Below, piece by piece: positions 36,943 to 49,427 of a stretch of 64,000 bases of DNA (position 1 is the first letter of the stretch; each line of letters opens with the position of its first letter). Below the pieces are notes generated by a model. The model was not told the DNA's origin. It searched no databases and saw only the letters and a program-made list of their open reading frames with translations. Source of the DNA: Tupaia tana (taxonomy: Eukaryota > Chordata > Mammalia > Scandentia > Tupaiidae); NCBI GenBank assembly GCA_026018925.1, contig JAKSZU010000004.1, positions 40,567,233 through 40,631,232 on the forward strand, written 5' to 3'. Both the position numbers and the translations under genes were made by a program.

Positions 36943-39758
36943 TAAAGAGTCGTCCCAGAGAGTAGCGCTTTGGAAGCGATAACAGGATACAGAGAAAGAG
37001 GACACGGCAACTGCATATGAGCAAGGGCGCTTCAGCTGGGACAGCTCAGGGATCAAGATGAAAGAGGTTAAAAAACCTCCTGAAAGCTAAGGAAATGGAG
37101 CCTGGGGGAACAGGGCCGGGGAGACGGGCTGTGTGGAGAATGGGGGCATTCATCTCCAGAAAGCAAGCCTACAAATGAGAACAGCCACATGCCAACTTTA
37201 AAATGCATGCAAGTCGTGCTTCTCTTCCTAACAGATTCTGTACATTTGTTTTGAACTTTAGAATTTCATTGCAGCTTTGGCAGTTAAGTTATATACTTAG
37301 CAACCCCAAATCTCGTATGTCCTTAATATTCAGAAAAAAGCAGGAACTGTTTGTCACAAAAAAAAACAGGACTTATTTGAATGTGTGTGTGTGCTATTGT
37401 TTTGTCTTGTTTCAAAAAGATAATTCAGGGGAATGAAAATAGAGATGAAACGTGGTTATTTCCGCTATGGTTAAAATAATGATCAAATGTAAATGATCCC
37501 TCTTTTGCCCGGTCTTAAAAATACGTGATACTTAAGCACACTGAAGTTTTAAAGTTAGCTGCTTTTATTGTACAAAGGTATTTTTGGCTCTTTAAAGGTT
37601 ATTTTCCTACATTAAGAAAAGTTTTCTTATATTGCAAACTTTTATCATGACTCAGGTTTTGTGTCTCTGTATAGACACACACACAGGAGGTGTTTTTTCT
37701 TTGCGCATTTGTTTTGCACAGCTGAAGAGATGAGGTGAGATTATGCCCATAGGTCAGCTGACCTTTCAAATAGCTAGATTAGGGCAAGCATATACAAATG
37801 GACAAAATAAATCTGTTTCTCTCCAACCCTCATATACTTCCCCAGTCCTCTGTTAGAGAAAATCTTTAATGTAGTCAGGAAATCTCATGTAATGTTTCGG
37901 ACAGTGCATAGGGAACCCCAAGATGAAACTCTCAGGCAGCCAAAACGTAAAGCAGTTCCCATATTTGCTAGAAAGGCAAATTATTTTTCAGAATGTATTA
38001 TTGATAAATTTTAGTTTCAATAGATACTCGTAGAGTCTTCCTACTCAGAAGACTTACTGATCTTGAATGTGGAAAAGGCATCTAGTTCAGATCAGGATCG
38101 ACTGCTGCGGGTTAAATTTTTCTCTAGGAAATGTGGTTTTAAGCTTTGATGACACCTAGTGTCAATGGAATGCAATAAATATTTAATACTTCTGCTTTAT
38201 GATGTACAGGCATTTCCTTTTAACATCCTCACATACATTTTCCTCCTTGAAAACACAAGCCTTACTCGTTTTCTGTTTGGAATAACGAGAAAGACAACTG
38301 AGAGATGAACAGGACATTTTGTTTGTTTATTTGTTTGAAAAGCCAATCAAGTTTCTCTTTGCATAGAAAGCACTAAAGGAAGCTTAGGGATGAGGACACT
38401 GTCTTCATATAAAGAAAGAATTCTTTCCAAGTTTAGTAGAAATCAGAAGGAAATCAACTAAATTCTTGTATCAATTTCAAAAACCTGCACAAATGACCTT
38501 GCAAAAGTAAGGTTACTGTAAAGTAACTACAAGTACTGTAGTTTTAACTTTCCTACTTTGTAACCACCCAAAGGGTACCCCCACCCAGCTGTAGTTTAAA
38601 TAAACCATAATATGAACTATGGTCTCTTTCTATTCAGAGAAAAATTATGAAACTAACATGCAATTCTAAAATAAGACAGTGGTAGGTTTTCAATTAGGTT
38701 GTTAGGAATTATAAGGACACCAGACAATATGTTTTTCAGGATTTCTTTAAGTTCATGAAAATTAAATTTCCATTTCCTAAACTATTAAAAATTAATTACT
38801 TTTGACTAAGCTATTTTGGCGTATAGTTCTTTTACTGCTCTGTAAAAAATGTTCTAATTCCACATATATAAATTAGTGTTTTCTCATATGCCAAGTAGAT
38901 ACGCACGCACAGAAATTTTCCATTTTTCATGAGATTACAAAATTCAGCTAGTGAAATATTTCACTCTTTTGTAAGTTTAAGAAAAATTCTTAAGCATTGA
39001 TGCGACATTGGGTCATTATTTTAGTGAAATGAAGACAGTCTTTAGACTCATTCTTTTATGACATCTGACTTCTCTACCATATGTGCAGCACAACAGTGAC
39101 ATCTTAAGGCCAAATTACCAGAGCTCCTTTAGCTAGAGAAAGAACTTGAATTGGGATCTGATTCCAAAAAATTCCATTATATTAGCAAGTAGTTTTCAAG
39201 CTTATAATATGCGATGATAGATAAAGTGCTTCTTTATTTATGACTTCCTTTGCAGTCTTGGTGAACATTTTAATGTGCATTGGTAAACACAGACATTTTA
39301 CATAGACATAATGTATATTAATGCATGCATTTCACTGCATAGTTTATTGACACTCCCCTTGTAAAGCTTTTATGGACAAACCAGTAAGCCACAGCAGTAT
39401 AGCAAAAGAGGCTTAATCTTTATAAATTGGGGCCTTTTCTGTCTCTTTGCTAGCTTAGGTGGCTGTATACAAATTTGGGTGGGAGGGGGCAGGAAACACC
39501 TCTTAACATTTAAGGTTTTCTACTTGGGTGTACTCTAGCCAATTCAAAACAAATTACTTACTTTAATAAAAAAATTTTACCATTTTATAAAAAACTGAAA
39601 TCACAACATGTTTAACTGAAATGGCTGTATTGTAATTAATATTTTGAAATAATTGTGATTTTGAGCTTAAATTATATATAAAAATTGTCATTTTTGTATG
39701 TGTTAAAAAGACTACTGTACCATGATTAAAAGTACTTTTTAGTTGAACTACATATTGA

Positions 39759-39768
39759 TGTAAATAAA
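39759..39768 (+). promoter_or_regulatory. Pumilio-type motif overlapping a polyA signal
   Basis: TGTAAATA (39759-39766) matches the Pumilio consensus UGUANAUA and overlaps AATAAA at 39763-39768, within the putative distal LRRC7 3' UTR. Motifs this short also occur by chance. Confidence 0.3.
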
Positions 39769-40184
39769 ACTGAATGAAGACATATTTACTACTTTATTAA
39801 TATAGATCGTGAATGTACTTAATGGTTTTTTTGCAGTATGAGACCATAACGACCTTGAAAGCTGCTTCAGTTTATGTGCAAAGAAGTCTTATGAATCTAT
39901 ATTTTAAATTTACTGAATCAGTGAAATTAATTACTTTGTCAGTTCATTTGCAAACGCAAGCTGTATTCTTCAGTTCTATTTTATGTATTGACACTAATCA
40001 GTAAAGGTATACAATGTGATTAGAATGCATTTTGAAGATGCTTTCTGTACAGGTACAAAATACAGGGACTAAAATAATGCTGTGCAGTGTATAGCAGAGC
40101 CATTTTTCGGCTTTGGTGTACTCAACTTTTTCAGTATTTAAAAAGGTGTTTTGAATAACATAAAAGTCTCTTTATTGTATAAAT

Positions 40185-40220
40185 AATAAAATGTCACCTT
40201 ATTGTAAAGTGTCTTTTGTT
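40185..40220 (+). terminator. LRRC7: Putative distal LRRC7 polyadenylation site
   Basis: AATAAA at 40185-40190 is followed 18 to 30 bp later by a GT/T-rich stretch (GTGTCTTTTGTTT), the layout of a strong mammalian poly(A) site. It ends the SINE-poor block downstream of LRRC7. Confidence 0.45.
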
Positions 40221-40327
40221 TAATATCAAAGCAGATTTCTTAGTCACAAGGAGGGTTGATATGAAAAGGACAAGTTTCTTTTAAAACAAAACCATGAACA
40301 TTGTATCAATACTTGAAAAATGTAATT

Positions 40328-40352
40328 TTTATTATAACATGAAATATTTATT
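40328..40352 (-). terminator. LRRC40: Putative LRRC40 polyadenylation signals
   Basis: Two AATAAA hexamers on the minus strand (40352-40347 and 40333-40328) are 19 bp apart, about 1.3 kb past the stop codon. Confidence 0.4.
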
Positions 40353-40733
40353 AACAATAACTTTTTTTCATAATCTAAGCATGCCTCAATCATCCAGAGC
40401 TGTCTATCTAGCTATCTATCTAAATTGATACACATGCTATTTAACTGGCCACTTAACAGAATTATATGGTAAATGTTATAAAGCTGGATCAACCTATTTC
40501 TCCTAATTTTTATGTAAACAAAAATGTTTATATTTGATTTTTATTAAATCAAGTTTACCTGTATCAAATTCCCTTTTAGAAAATTACTGCATAACTACAA
40601 CCTCAGTCTTATCAAGATTGCAAGCAAAATCTAAAAGTAAGGGGTTGGAAATAAAAAGATGCACAAGTTTGGATGAAAATATACCCACAGAGTATATCAG
40701 ATATGCAAATACCTGCTAATACGTGTTCATAGG

Positions 40734-40978
40734 CTGGCTCTGAGGCCTCCTGGTTACGGGAGCCAGCACACACATGGCTGAGTGCATGGCTCGAATCCTT
40801 ACTCCAGTAGCTTGAAAAACAAACCAGGCATCTGTGCATGCCCCAAATCCTTAGAATGAAGAAATGGAGGGGTAGAGACTGTGGGGTGACCATACCCCAC
40901 TGACGGATGCTGTCTCCCTCTTATGCTCTGTCTCTGGCAAGCACATATGCCTTCTGTCTTATTAAAAATAAAAGTGTT
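40734..40978 (+). mobile_element. Degenerate CYN-like SINE, long form
   Basis: The recognisable blocks are ACATGGCTGAGTGCATGGCT, ATGCCCCAAATCCTTAGAA and CTGGCAAGCACATATGCCTT, in the order of the long form. It lies antisense inside the presumed LRRC40 3' UTR and is among the oldest copies. Confidence 0.65.
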
Positions 40979-41654
40979 AATTAAGTACATTTTAAAATTT
41001 CTACATGGTATATGTTTCCTGTTGTCAGTAGATATAGAATTAATAAAGTCTTCAATATCTTTTTGGAAAAAAAAAAGTATTTTTAAATGTCATACTCTCA
41101 ATGAGGAGAAAATAAGGCCAAACACTTCACAAGAATCCTGTTATGGATAATGAAAAGTCTTATTTTTTTAAATGCCAAAAAGCAGTATTCAGTAAAATTC
41201 AACTCAATTTTATATCTAATAAAAAGGTAGAAACTGTATAGTAATATTCTAGTCAACTGATCACATTATATGGAATACAAAAAAGAAACAAGTGGGGAAA
41301 AAAGCCCAGTTCACAAAAAGTCTTTGTTACTATAAAAATATCAACCCACATTAAATAAAAATTCACTTTTGAAAAAAACTGCCATTATAAGGGAATGACA
41401 TGTGAGTAGTATGACTGCTGTGTAAAACAGAATAAAGTACGAACGCTAACCACGGTTATCACTAATAAAAAGTACACAACACTTTAGAAAAATGTTAAAT
41501 AGCTGTCAATGGAAAAATAGTGAATGTGGCCCAGGCCAATTACACCATAGCTAGGTGACACTGTAAAACTGTAATCATCTTTGGATGTTAACTAAAACAA
41601 AATATTATATGCGTCTAAGAATTAACAAGATGAGGCTTATAAAACAATTGCAAT

Positions 41655-41786
<132 letters not shown>

Positions 41787-41929
41787 TTAAACATCTTCCA
41801 TTAGCAAGGTTTGTCTTCTAATTTCATTTGCAGTCTTATAAACAAAATTTGAGTATTTTTCTCTATTTGTTCCTTTTCAAATCTGAGCATTTAAACAAAA
41901 TTATAAGTACAATAGTAACCAAAACACCA

Positions 41930-42115
41930 TTAATTGAATGTTTATTGCGTGAAAGGTACTGCACTAATTTATATTTATAGATGTAATTCTCTTAACAATC
42001 CTATGAAGTAAATTAAATTCCTGTTTTATAAATGAGGAAACCCAAGTTTAGGGATGTAAGACAGACAGATCAAACAGCTACTAAATGATGGAGCTGTTAC
42101 TTGAATCATCATTCT
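41930..42115 (-). mobile_element. MIR SINE (antisense)
   Basis: The blocks 'aacaatcctatgaagtaaat', 'tttataaatgaggaaaccca' and 'cagctactaaatgatggagc' are the antisense of MIR (caaccctatgaggtaggt, acagatgaggaaactgag, cagctagtaagtggcaga). Confidence 0.75.
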
Positions 42116-42263
42116 AACTAACCTCTTCTCAGTCTTAGAAGGAAAAATAGTTGAATTAGATGTAGACAAGTATTACAAAGAGCAAATTGTCAAGTAACCA
42201 TGCCAAGGGCTATAATTTAATCAATGTATGGCTGCTATCCCATCCCAAAAAACAGTAATACAT

Positions 42264-42515
42264 GGGACCAGCAGATGGCATAATGGTTACATTGCCGGAC
42301 TCCCACATAGTCGACCGTGGTTCGAGTCCTGGACCCAGCAACTTAAACTCATGCCAAGCATGTGTGTTTGAATGCCCGAGATCCTGAGAGGAGAATGAAG
42401 GAGAAGGGACTGTGGTGTGGCCATCCCTCCCAGGGGGGTGATTTTGTGCTTTCTATCTCTGTCTCTCTGGCGACTGCATGAGCCCTATAGCAAAAATCTC
42501 TCTTAAAAAAACAAA
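42264..42515 (+). mobile_element. CYN-like SINE, long form
   Basis: The head GGGACCAGCAGATGGCATAA has a B-box-like GGTTCGAGTCC. The body has TCCCAGGGGGGTGATTTTGT, and the end is GAGCCCTATAGCAAAAATCT. Confidence 0.9.
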
Positions 42516-43522
42516 ACACCATAAGACATGTCTGCTCTCTCCCTTCCTGGACCAGATATACATATATAAAACTAGTCACATGTCCTGAAATGGGGTACAA
42601 ATTAAGAGTAAGGACTTGTTGTATTTTTTATATAATTAATAAAACATCTTCTATTAGAAGAAACTTTCCTATTAATATTTAATGGCATGTTTATGTAAAT
42701 TAGTCAAAAGACACTGTATTATGCAGTTAATTTAAAGTATATCTTACAATAGTTGTATGTTTCTTGGGAATTCTATTTAAGACTTATTTTCTTAATCTCT
42801 AGAAAACAGAGTTAACCAAGTTGATCCTAATTATTCACGGATTCCATATTTGCAAATTTGCTCACTCACTAAAATTTACTTGTAATAGCCAAATGTGTGG
42901 CACTTTCAAGGTCATTCACAGACATGCAAAGAACAGCAAAAAATTGTACCAATGGGCACATTCCCAGCTGAGGTCAAACAAAGTGGTGCTCTGCCTTCTT
43001 GTTTCAGCTCTCATACTGTAAATAAGTACCCTTTTCGTGGTCTATTGGTGCCATATTTTTCAAATTTTCACGCTTTTTACTGGTGATATTCCACTGTTTA
43101 AACAGGACCCTAGTGTAGTGCTGAAGTGTTGTCTAGTTTTCCTAACATAAATGTGCCTTATAGAGAAAGGACATATGTTAGGTAACCTTCATTCACACAT
43201 GAATTACAGTGCTGTCAGCCGTGATTCCAATGTTAATTAATCAATGGTAATATTAGAGTGTCTTTATTTTAAAACACACATAACACAAGGTTGTGTACTG
43301 ATACGCTGATGAAAACACTGTGACCAGACTCTTGTAGATACCTAACCTTGTATTTCCTCTAGCAGCAATGGTTCGATATTCACTAACTCAGTGTTCACGG
43401 TGACTGTGCAGAACATAACTAGCACAAATAAGCATCTGTCCACGTCTCCTATAATTTACTAATATGAGATATCACCCCAGATGCCGCGGCTGCTCTAGTG
43501 AAGTAAAATAAGCCAAGCTATT

Positions 43523-43550
43523 TCTTTTTTTTTTCTTTTTTTGGAGAGGT

Positions 43551-43583
<33 letters not shown>

Positions 43584-43832
43584 CGCTATAGGGAGCGTGC
43601 GCTCACCAGACAGACAGAGAGAGACAGAGAGACAGAAAGCGAGAAATCACCCCCCAGGGGGGATGGCCACGCCGCAATCCCTTCTCCTCCATTCTCCTCT
43701 CGGGATCTTGGGCACGCACGCACACACGCCCGGCATGAGTTTTAAGTCACCGGGTCCGTGACGCAAACTGCGGTCGACTACGTGGGAATCCAGTCCATAA
43801 CGACATAGCCATTATGCCAACTGCTGGTTCCC
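43523..43832 (-). mobile_element. CYN-like SINE, long form, young copy with long poly-A
   Basis: The antisense copy has a T tract of about 35 (43548-43583) as its tail and many intact CpG sites. The 13-bp duplication AAGCCAAGCTATT is at 43510-43522 and 43833-43845. Confidence 0.92.
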
Positions 43833-43914
43833 AAGCCAAGCTATTAATATGCAGTTTCAATAATTAAGTTATTTCTGACATATTCTGATTAACTTCTTGG
43901 CTTTCTGTTGATCT

Positions 43915-44230
43915 CTCAAACTCTTTATATTCACTCCAGAACCATTTATTATGTGCTTACTATGTTCTAGACACTGGGATAATTCTTTTCTAAAGGACAA
44001 CAACAAAAATAGATATAAATGCATCCAAATAAAGCATGATGGAAAACCAAAAATCAAAAACAAAAAACTAATTCAACTGGAGAATTGGGAAGATTTTCAA
44101 AGGGAGCATTTAGATTGTTGATAACAACAGGTAAAGGCATTTGAGGCTGAAATAACAGGAAATGTGAAGAAGGGAAGGAGCATGCTGGGCTTGATCAGAT
44201 TTCAAAAAGCCCCATATGCAAAGCTAAGGA
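43915..44230 (-). mobile_element. L2-like fragment (antisense)
   Basis: The stretch 'accatttattatgtgcttac' followed by 'tatgttctagacactggg' is the antisense of an L2 3' end. A downstream part ('gaagggaaggagcatgctgg', 'gctaaggagtttgtttccct') resembles upstream L2 sequence. Confidence 0.55.
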
Positions 44231-44377
44231 GTTTGTTTCCCTGACATTTCTATGCTGCAGAGTTTCAAGTTATACACACACATAGCAAAGAGAAAAGTAC
44301 CACTAGAAACAGTTACTATATTTATATACATATTATACCACATTTACAAGGCTAAAAAATTTATTTGGTAACATTTT

Positions 44378-44648
44378 TTTTTTTTTTTTGGAGAGGTTCT
44401 TCACTATAGGGCGCGTGCACTCGCCAGACAGACAGAGAGAGACATAGAGACAGAAAGCGAGAAATCACCCCCCAGGGGGGGATGGTCACATCGCAATCCC
44501 TTCTCCTCCATTCTCCTCTCGGGATCTTGGGCACGCACACGCCCAGCATGAGTTTTAAGCCACCGGGTCCAGGACGCAAATCTCGGTCGACTACGTGGGA
44601 GTCCAGCGACAGAGCCATTAAGCCATTACGCTAACTGCTGGTTCCCTC
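44378..44648 (-). mobile_element. CYN-like SINE, long form, young copy
   Basis: The antisense copy ends GCTAACTGCTGGTTCCC and retains CpG-rich blocks (GGGCGCGTGCACTCGCCAGA). The duplication TGGTAACATTTT at 44366-44377 matches TGGTGACATTTT at 44649-44660 with one difference. Confidence 0.92.
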
Positions 44649-44807
44649 TGGTGACATTTTAACAACAGAACTGGAATTCTGAGTTTTATTACTTGTTATT
44701 TCTAGCAGGATATAAAGCTTAATTTAATCTCCTGCAAGATTATTTTAATAAGAAAAATCACTTTAACAAATCAAATTAATGGGAAAATTCAGAAAACAGT
44801 GAAGTTA

Positions 44808-45017
<210 letters not shown>

Positions 45018-46079
45018 CTAAATATACTGGAATCAGAAGTCAAAATCATTACTTAAAATAGATGATCTTAAGTATAATATTATGAAATAGCATTGTCTTC
45101 AGTGTATGTTACTTTATATCTGGTATAAGTACTGATGTTCAAATTTTCCATAAGATAAATAACTTTAAAATGCACGTTAAGTGGAAAGACTTGTAACAGT
45201 TACTATTTATCACAGAAAATCAAAAGTTCAGAGTCAATTCTCCCATATTTTCCTATTCCCATTTAGGAGATAGGGAAATCCTCCTGAGATGCTCTATAGA
45301 ATATCTCAGTATAGGTACTCTTCCTTAGTCCACTTTTACATCTTATGAGATAGAATTATTACCACTATATTAAGCAAAACTAGAAATTAATTTTGCTTTG
45401 ACTGAACCTTCTAAAACAAGTCATTTTAGGTTCTTATTAAAAAGATAACCAACTACAACATACTGCTGGCTTCCTTGTCTAAAACAACACTGAAGATGCC
45501 ATAGGAGATATGAGAAGGCTGATGGTTCTCAGACTAACCTTTAAGTAGTATTACTTATGTAACACTTAACACAAAAGCATTGAGGATCCCTTGAAAGCAG
45601 AGACTGGCTTAGTTCTAATGTGAGGTAAATTTCAGCCTGGACTAGAAAAGACAAAGATAGGCCAAAGAGAACTTTGTAGCCACAGCCTTTTCACATCTCC
45701 ATACTTCTCTTTGCTGCCTTGAGGTGAAAAAGTTAGGAGTGAAGAATAAACTCAAGGCAGCTCTGGAGGTGGGACTAGAAAGCCAACACCCAGGAACACA
45801 GATGGATCACATGACCACTAAATAGTCTCTAAAAAATGTAACTCACCTGTTTGCATAAAACTTAGGACTAACTTTTGCCAACCTCTCCAATGCCATCACT
45901 TGCAATGCAATTGATAGTTCGAAAGACAAGACAACTCAATAGAGAACTGATAGCTCGATTCACAAGTAAAAATTAAATAATAACACTAGTAATATAATCT
46001 ATACATAAGAAAGCATAATAGAGCACATGGAACAAAAATTAAAATAAGCATGTTTGAGCATCTCTATGCATTAGATTTC

Positions 46080-46200
46080 TGATCTATAAGTGAGGACTAA
46101 TACTACTACTAAGTATATACACTTGTTATAAGGATTAAATAGATATATTGGAGATGTAAGGACATTACCGAGGTTACAGTAAATATTATTTATTACTGTT
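46080..46200 (+). mobile_element. MIR SINE fragment (sense)
   Basis: The stretch 'gatctataagtgaggactaa' followed by 'tacttgttataaggattaaa' follows MIR (catctgtaaaatggggataa, catagggttgtgaggattaaa). It is old. Confidence 0.5.
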
Positions 46201-46269
46201 TTCATTAAATTACTACCAGTATCAATCAACTGTCATCATAGGAAACAATATGACATAACATCTGCTATC

Positions 46270-46750
46270 AAAACACCAGATCTCAAACTTCAACTCCACA
46301 ATCTATTATCTATGCTCACCTTAGGTAAATTATATAACTTTGAACTGTAGATTTTCATTCATTCATTCAACCTACCTATCTATCTATCTATTTATTTATT
46401 TAAGATTTTCACTACAGGGTGAATGTGCTCCCCAGAGAGACAGAGACAGAAAGCAAGAAATCACCCAAGGGGGATGACCACACCGCAGTCCTTTCTCCTC
46501 CACCCTCCTCTCAGAATCTTGGGCATCCACGCACACATGCCCAGCATGAGTTTTACGCCACTTGGTCTCGAACTTTAACTGCAGTTCGCCATGTGGGAGT
46601 CCAGCAATTATGCCATCTGCTGATCCCTAACTACAGATTTTTAAATGGACATAGTAACAGAACCTACCTTAATGTTTTTATAAGGATGAGATAATACATG
46701 GAAAGTATTTAGTACATGGCTACCAGATGATAAGCTTCCAATAAATGTTA
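46270..46750 (+). mobile_element. MIR SINE split by a younger SINE
   Basis: The left part (about 46290-46350) follows the MIR core, and the right part (46640-46745) its 3' half: 'ggacatagtaacagaaccta', 'tataaggatgagataataca' and 'aagcttccaataaatgttag'. The SINE at 46398-46627 lies between them, with 'tgtagatttt' and 'tacagatttt' at the junctions. Confidence 0.55.
46398..46627 (-). mobile_element. CYN-like SINE, long form, inside a MIR
   Basis: The antisense copy starts TAAGATTTTCACTACAGGGT and ends TGCCATCTGCTGATCCC. Confidence 0.88.
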
Positions 46751-47089
46751 GTGTCTCTTAATCATCTGCAGTACCTTGACAGTGCTTGCAGAATATTATC
46801 TAAGTTTCATTTAGCATAAAACGAAACAAAAACCCTTGGAGGGCTGTTACTTTCACACATTTACCTACTTACTTCATGGTCCAAAGTATATTGAACCTCT
46901 TGCACTTTCGGGAATGCACCACGTTCTCACATTGCTGCACCATACTTAGCACATGCTACTTGCTCTGTGATACCTTACCTTTCCCTGTGTGCCTGGCAAA
47001 TGTCTTCATCAAGTCTTAGTCCTGATGCAACTTCCTCTACCACCAGGTAATCTCGGAAGACAGTTTTTTTGTATACTGTTTTGTTTCGT

Positions 47090-47343
47090 TTTTTTTTAAT
47101 TAATTGGCTATAGGGTGCTTGTGCTTACCAGAGATGGACAAAGAGAGAGAGGAAGTGAGAAATCATCCCCCAGTGGGAATGGCCACACCACAATCCCTTC
47201 TTCTCCACTGTCCTCTGGGGACTGAGGGCACACATGCACACACACCCAGCGTTTTTCTCAAGCCGCCAGGTTTGAGACTTGAATTGCGTAGTTGGCCAAT
47301 GTGGTATCTAGCCGCCTCAACCAGCATGGCATGGGCTTGCCCT
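47090..47343 (-). mobile_element. CYN-like SINE, long form (antisense)
   Basis: The antisense blocks are GGCTATAGGGTGCTTGTGCT, CATCCCCCAGTGGGAATGGC and a diverged head (GGCATGGGCTTGCCC). Confidence 0.8.
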
Positions 47344-47484
47344 CCTATGTATTAAGCTTCCATTATAGCCATTATAATTGGTAAAAAGGAACAAAAAAAA
47401 TCTGCTAGACATCAATTGTGAGAATTCTAAGAAAGCAATGATCACTTTCAATTCCAAATAAAATTAAGTGAAAATAAAATCATG

Positions 47485-47662
47485 GGGGGCCAACAGGTGG
47501 TGTGGTGGTTAAGGGTGCTGGACTCCCACATGGCTGACTGTGGTTCTAGTCCCAAACCTGACGACTTGCTTTCTTACTTTCTGTCTTTCTCTCTCTTTCA
47601 CTCTGTTCCTCTCCAGTCAAATTAATAATAAATAAATAAAGTTAAATAATTCTTAAAAAAAA
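47485..47662 (+). mobile_element. CYN-like SINE, short form
   Basis: The head GGGGGCCAACAGGTGGTGTG is followed by the short tail ending TCCAGTCAAATTAATAATAA, with AAATAAATAAAG. Confidence 0.9.
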
Positions 47663-47790
47663 AATCTGAACATTGAAACAAAGTAGAAATAAGGGACCCT
47701 TTTGTGTATTTGGCTCTTTTAGTTGTTTTCTCTAGTAAGAAAATCTTGCTATTTTTCACAGAGTAAATCTTAGAATTTTCTGTTCTCTTA

Positions 47791-47895
<105 letters not shown>

Positions 47896-48810
47896 TTACA
47901 AATATGAAAATTTCACACATTTAATTTATAATTAAAATGCTGAGCAGACAAGAAAAACAATAATGTAGGTCAGTTTGTCAATCCTTGATCTGATCTCACT
48001 AAGGCTAAGTCCTGCGAATTCTGAAACAGTCAGCAGTCTCAAGTACTTAGTCAACGTGCCAAATCCTAATGATACCCATATGCGACCAACTGGTAATACA
48101 ACCAGCTCTTTAATAACAGAGTTCAAAGGTAAACACTGTAAATTAGTCCCTTAACTCCTTTAAATTAAGTTCACCAATATTTCCTAGTCAGAGCTCTTTA
48201 GATCACGTCTGTAATAACTTCCAAAAAAAATTCTCTTAGTGTTAATACATATGTCTTGCATGCAGACATGAAATTCTACCCCAAGAATTGAAAAATTATA
48301 GGAAAACAAACAAGAAGTTACAGAGATTCTATATGCTTAGAAACTTGGAGTCGTCCACTCCACAAATACTAAGCAGTCTCCATTTTATACTCTAGAATTT
48401 CCATTTGTACATAATGCACATTTTTTTTTTCAGATCTTATAATGAAACATGACAGTAAACAGGAACTCATTTACTGTTCAGAGGATCTGTGAACAACGTT
48501 AGAAGAAAGGCAACAGGAAGGTAGATTTTAGAGGCAGTATAATACTGAGAGAAAATATTTCCAACTAGATGATACCTCTCACAACTGAGTATTTTCTCTA
48601 TAAGATGTAAGAGATGCACTTTTCATAGTGCAGCCTATATTTTTTTACTTGCTCTAGCTTTTCTCCAATTATTGTATTAAGTTGCATTCAGTAAACCCAC
48701 TTTTGATTTCTATTCTTTTTCCACAGTCTTACACTTACTAGTATCAGACATGCAAGCACATTTTGGTCACCTAATTATTAATTTCCAAGGATGGTTACAG
48801 ACAGTGGCAT

Positions 48811-48855
<45 letters not shown>
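48811..48855. repeat. (CG)n(CA)n microsatellite
   Basis: A short alternating GC run passes into a pure CA run. Confidence 0.95.
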
Positions 48856-48859
<4 letters not shown>

Positions 48860-49427
48860 ATCAGAACAAAAAGAAGTAAAGACAGCAGCAGCAATGGGGA
48901 CATGGGATTCATTCCTTCTGCTCCAATAATACTGAACTAAAATGTGGCTTTATAGTCTGCCAGTTAATTACCAACTGAAAACAGAAGCAACTTCACATAT
49001 TGCAGAAACAGTATATTAGTAGATGTGTTTTAATCCTGTAAGTAAAAAAAAAAAAAGTTGTCTCTGTGGAAAGAATGAATCCTCAAAGAACTATAACTTG
49101 GTTTATTTTTATTAGACTATTGTTTGCACAAAGAGAAGCTGTAGTTTAAATACATGAAAAAGACAACTGCTAAAAATATAAAAGTACTAGGAAACCCAGG
49201 CAATAACGATACAGTTTACAAAAAAAAAGTTCAAAGCTCAAGTAAATAAATGACTAGGTAACCCAGAGGCTTATGTTACCACCCATAAAGAACTGGGACA
49301 CCTCTGGCCCTGTCACTTCAACTTGGACATATTAAAATTAAACTCCCTTTACTTCTGTTGGTCCTTAAACACAGTTTCTTTTCCTTTTGTTGTGGCTCAC
49401 AGTTTTTCTTTTTTAAAATTTCTTTTT

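Larger units (their letters stand above)
17822..40210 (+). other. LRRC7: Inferred long LRRC7 3' UTR / LRRC7-LRRC40 interval
   Basis: Nothing here reads as a coding exon. Candidate polyadenylation signals begin close to the stop codon (AATAAA near 17871, 18384 and 18943) and end with AATAAA at 40185-40190, followed by a GT-rich stretch (about 40208-40220). The segments 17822-21511, 21829-24335 and 34347-40200 are AT-rich, unique in appearance and nearly free of SINEs, which suits a long neuronal 3' UTR. Stretches 18000-20160, 22000-23800, 35000-36900 and 37000-40180 show no feature beyond this. Whether one transcript spans the entire interval cannot be told from sequence. Confidence 0.4.
40328..41654 (-). 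other. LRRC40: Putative LRRC40 3' UTR
   Basis: This lies directly downstream of the LRRC40 stop codon on the minus strand. AATAAA signals on that strand lie at 40545-40540, 40352-40347 and 40333-40328. Its length of about 1.3 kb would include one antisense SINE. No long reading frame is present. Which signal is used cannot be decided here. Confidence 0.5.

Noticed and set aside
40412-40432. Short (CTAT)n-like run
   Set aside because: Only a few imperfect units; too short to list as a microsatellite.
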